From the NCBI GenBank assembly GCA_947579665.1, contig OX388347.1, forward strand, positions 26,466,562-26,530,561: a stretch of DNA of 64,000 nucleotides. Direction: 5' to 3'. This DNA is from Sympetrum striolatum. Taxonomy: Eukaryota; Arthropoda; Insecta; Odonata; Libellulidae. Below are positions 62,269 through 64,000 of this stretch, piece after piece. The notes below the pieces were generated by a model. It ran no database searches, was not told where the DNA came from, and worked only from the letters and a program-made list of their open reading frames with translations. The stretch's first letter is position 1. Each line of letters opens with the position of its first letter. The position numbers and the translations under genes are program-made.

Positions 62269-63103
62269 GGGGAGACCGAGGAAAGTTTACACAGATTTTC
62301 AAGAACTATTTTTCTCCTTCTAATAGTTGCACTAGTCTAGCCATTTTTCATAATCATTCATCAGTTGAGCTTTCAGCTTAATCGTGGTGTCTTTTATACG
62401 CCTAATATTATCATAAATTATATTTTAATTAATTGTTTTCTCCTTGATGCCACCTTTTTAAACCTACCCCGTAACTGGGGCAAGTTTACACAGGGTACAT
62501 GAGAATGTTTACATTCCCTAACAAAATTGTAAAATCTAAGTTTACCTTAATAAGGTTATTTCAAATTCTTATGTAATATTATATTCTTATTCTTATGTAA
62601 AGCAAGAGTCTTAACATTAAAATCAAAGGTTGTAGAAACCTTCCTTAAAGATTGTTCTTTCCTCACCTCTTCTACTGCCATCTTCGGGAGGACTTCGAAA
62701 ATGAATTCTTCTAACAATCGACTTTTCAAATGATTAATTCTTCAATAGTTACAACTCATCTTTTAAGTGCTCTTAATGAGTTAAGAAGTCAGCTAAATAG
62801 ATTAAATACTCGCAAAAGAGCAATCCTGTTGAAATAAGTATAGTGATTTATGATGATCAAATGGTACAAATTTTATCTACACCATTATATTGGTGTATAG
62901 TAAGAGTTTAAAATAGAACTTATAAGAGAAAAAAAATAAAAAAGTTGTTTGCCTCACCGGTTACAAGTGTCTCCAAATTGGCGTGAAATGTGGTGGCTTC
63001 GGTGCTTCTACTCATACGACAACTGGCGCGTCCCGAGTAACTACATGTGAGCAATGAGAATTGTGTAAACCTGTCCCCGTACCAAACCTGCCCCGGTCTT
63101 CCC
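62269..63103. mobile_element. TA-flanked TIR element (835 bp), non-autonomous
   Basis: The left end GGGGAGACCGAGG / AAAGTTTACACAG and the right end in reverse complement, GGGAAGACCGGGG followed by GGTTTACACA, form imperfect terminal inverted repeats; the right end has about 17 extra bases between the two blocks. TA lies directly outside both ends (62267-62268 and 63104-63105), consistent with a TA target as used by Tc1/mariner-type elements. A further copy of the motif, GGGGCAAGTTTACACAGGG, is internal at 62477-62495. There is no transposase frame in 835 bp, so it is non-autonomous. The superfamily assignment is uncertain. Confidence 0.7.
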
Positions 63104-64000
63104 TACTACGTAATGCGGATTGAAAACTTTTTCAACAAATATGATAGAAATACGATAAACGCCGATAAAAATAACATGAAACTCGAAAAATTAAAAGCTC
63201 TATAACCAAAAACTGTGTCGAAAATTTTAGATTCATAATTTCTTCTGTGAAGCATTCTTTTAAAATGATGTTGTACCGAAAGAGTGACTTTAGATTTGTT
63301 ATATCAAATTACTTGGAGAAAGCGAAGAATATGAAATACAAAATATTACGGAAAGAGCGGTATAGCGTAAAAATCGCTCCAAAAATGCATTTAACCCTCC
63401 ATGAATATCCATGATTCTACATGTTCGAGCCATGTTTTGGGGATAAAAAATATAATTTTTTTAGTAGAACCAGAATGGCTTATAGGCTATATAGCCTTCT
63501 CGGTCCTTAGCATTCCTACGTTAAGGCGTGAAATTTAATGGTGAAGTAGAAATCATCCTTTGAACATCAACTCTCTAATTTTTTTCTACCGACAGGAACA
63601 AACAAAAGTTACGAAAATGACCAAAATATTCTTGAGAGTACCAAAATAGATTTACATCAACATTCGAGGGTAAAATTTTTATAACTCTCTCATCAATTTC
63701 TTCGAAGGAACACAGATTTAAGAAAAGGGAGCCGATTCATATAATTTTACTTCAGCATTCCAACTACTAAAATTAGCATCAGTCAAATACAACTGTTTCC
63801 TTAAGAATGAATAACAATTCAAGCTTCAGATCTGCTAGATCCTCCACCAAGGTTTAGAAAAGCTGAATATATTTTATACAAGTTATTATAATCGCTATTA
63901 CATAAGAAAGGGGGGGGATTTTTAAAATGATATGCTGGGTTTTCGTTCGTACATCTACGGTGCGAGTAAACTGTTTTGCTCCTTTAATTAACTTCACGAA
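63104..64000. other. AT-rich non-coding stretch
   Basis: Nothing gene-like. It has a self-complementary patch GGCTTATAGGCTATATAGCC at 63478-63497 and a G8 run at 63910-63917. Confidence 0.35.

Overview
The window reads as non-coding nuclear DNA from a large, AT-rich animal genome, most likely an arthropod. There are no bacterial gene arrays, operons or Shine-Dalgarno starts. Open frames are short, overlap in both directions and cluster where base composition is GC- or purine-rich. Animal-type transposon relics occur throughout: a LINE reverse-transcriptase remnant, a hAT-type non-autonomous element, a pogo/Tigger-type end, tRNA-derived SINE-like pieces and terminal-inverted-repeat elements. 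I cannot name the species from sequence alone. I found no protein-coding exon, rRNA gene or intact tRNA gene that I can defend.

Layout: long AT-rich stretches with nothing recognisable alternate with blocks of about 300-1000 bp that are visibly richer in G+C and CpG and low in repeats (roughly 331-720, 2430-3380, 8240-9080, 10300-10760, 12480-12910, 16740-17360, 21190-21640, 22440-22830, 25330-26250, 28860-29590, 32890-33200, 34790-35400, 36000-37150, 39230-39850, 43850-44530, 45140-45500, 50740-51240, 55250-55560, 56900-57330, 58200-58690 and 61240-61760). Several carry homeodomain-, POU- or TCF-like words. They could be conserved cis-regulatory elements in an intergenic or intronic region, but this is inference.

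Mobile DNA. 31626-32276 is a non-autonomous hAT-type element with an exact 8-bp target-site duplication. 62269-63103 is a TA-flanked element with GGGGAGACC-type inverted ends. 53855-54052 is a pogo/Tigger-type end. 48590-49340 is a badly decayed LINE remnant, recognisable by RT C-terminal motifs. 38876-38970 is a LINE-like 3' tail on the minus strand. Two related foldback repeats (51488-51680 and 56102-56296) carry 12-13 bp target-site duplications, and the second has perfect 38-bp arms. Two copies of another family (41084-41810 and 52182-52543) share ACTTTCTCC-type inverted ends. A further dispersed pair is at 100-345 and 21980-22220. At least five tRNA-like segments with Pol III B-box matches are scattered through the window, plus weaker ones.

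Nothing here amounts to a demonstrable new gene system. The most interesting items are the foldback family with target-site duplications, the ACTTTCTCC family, and the chain of GC-richer islands that may be regulatory.
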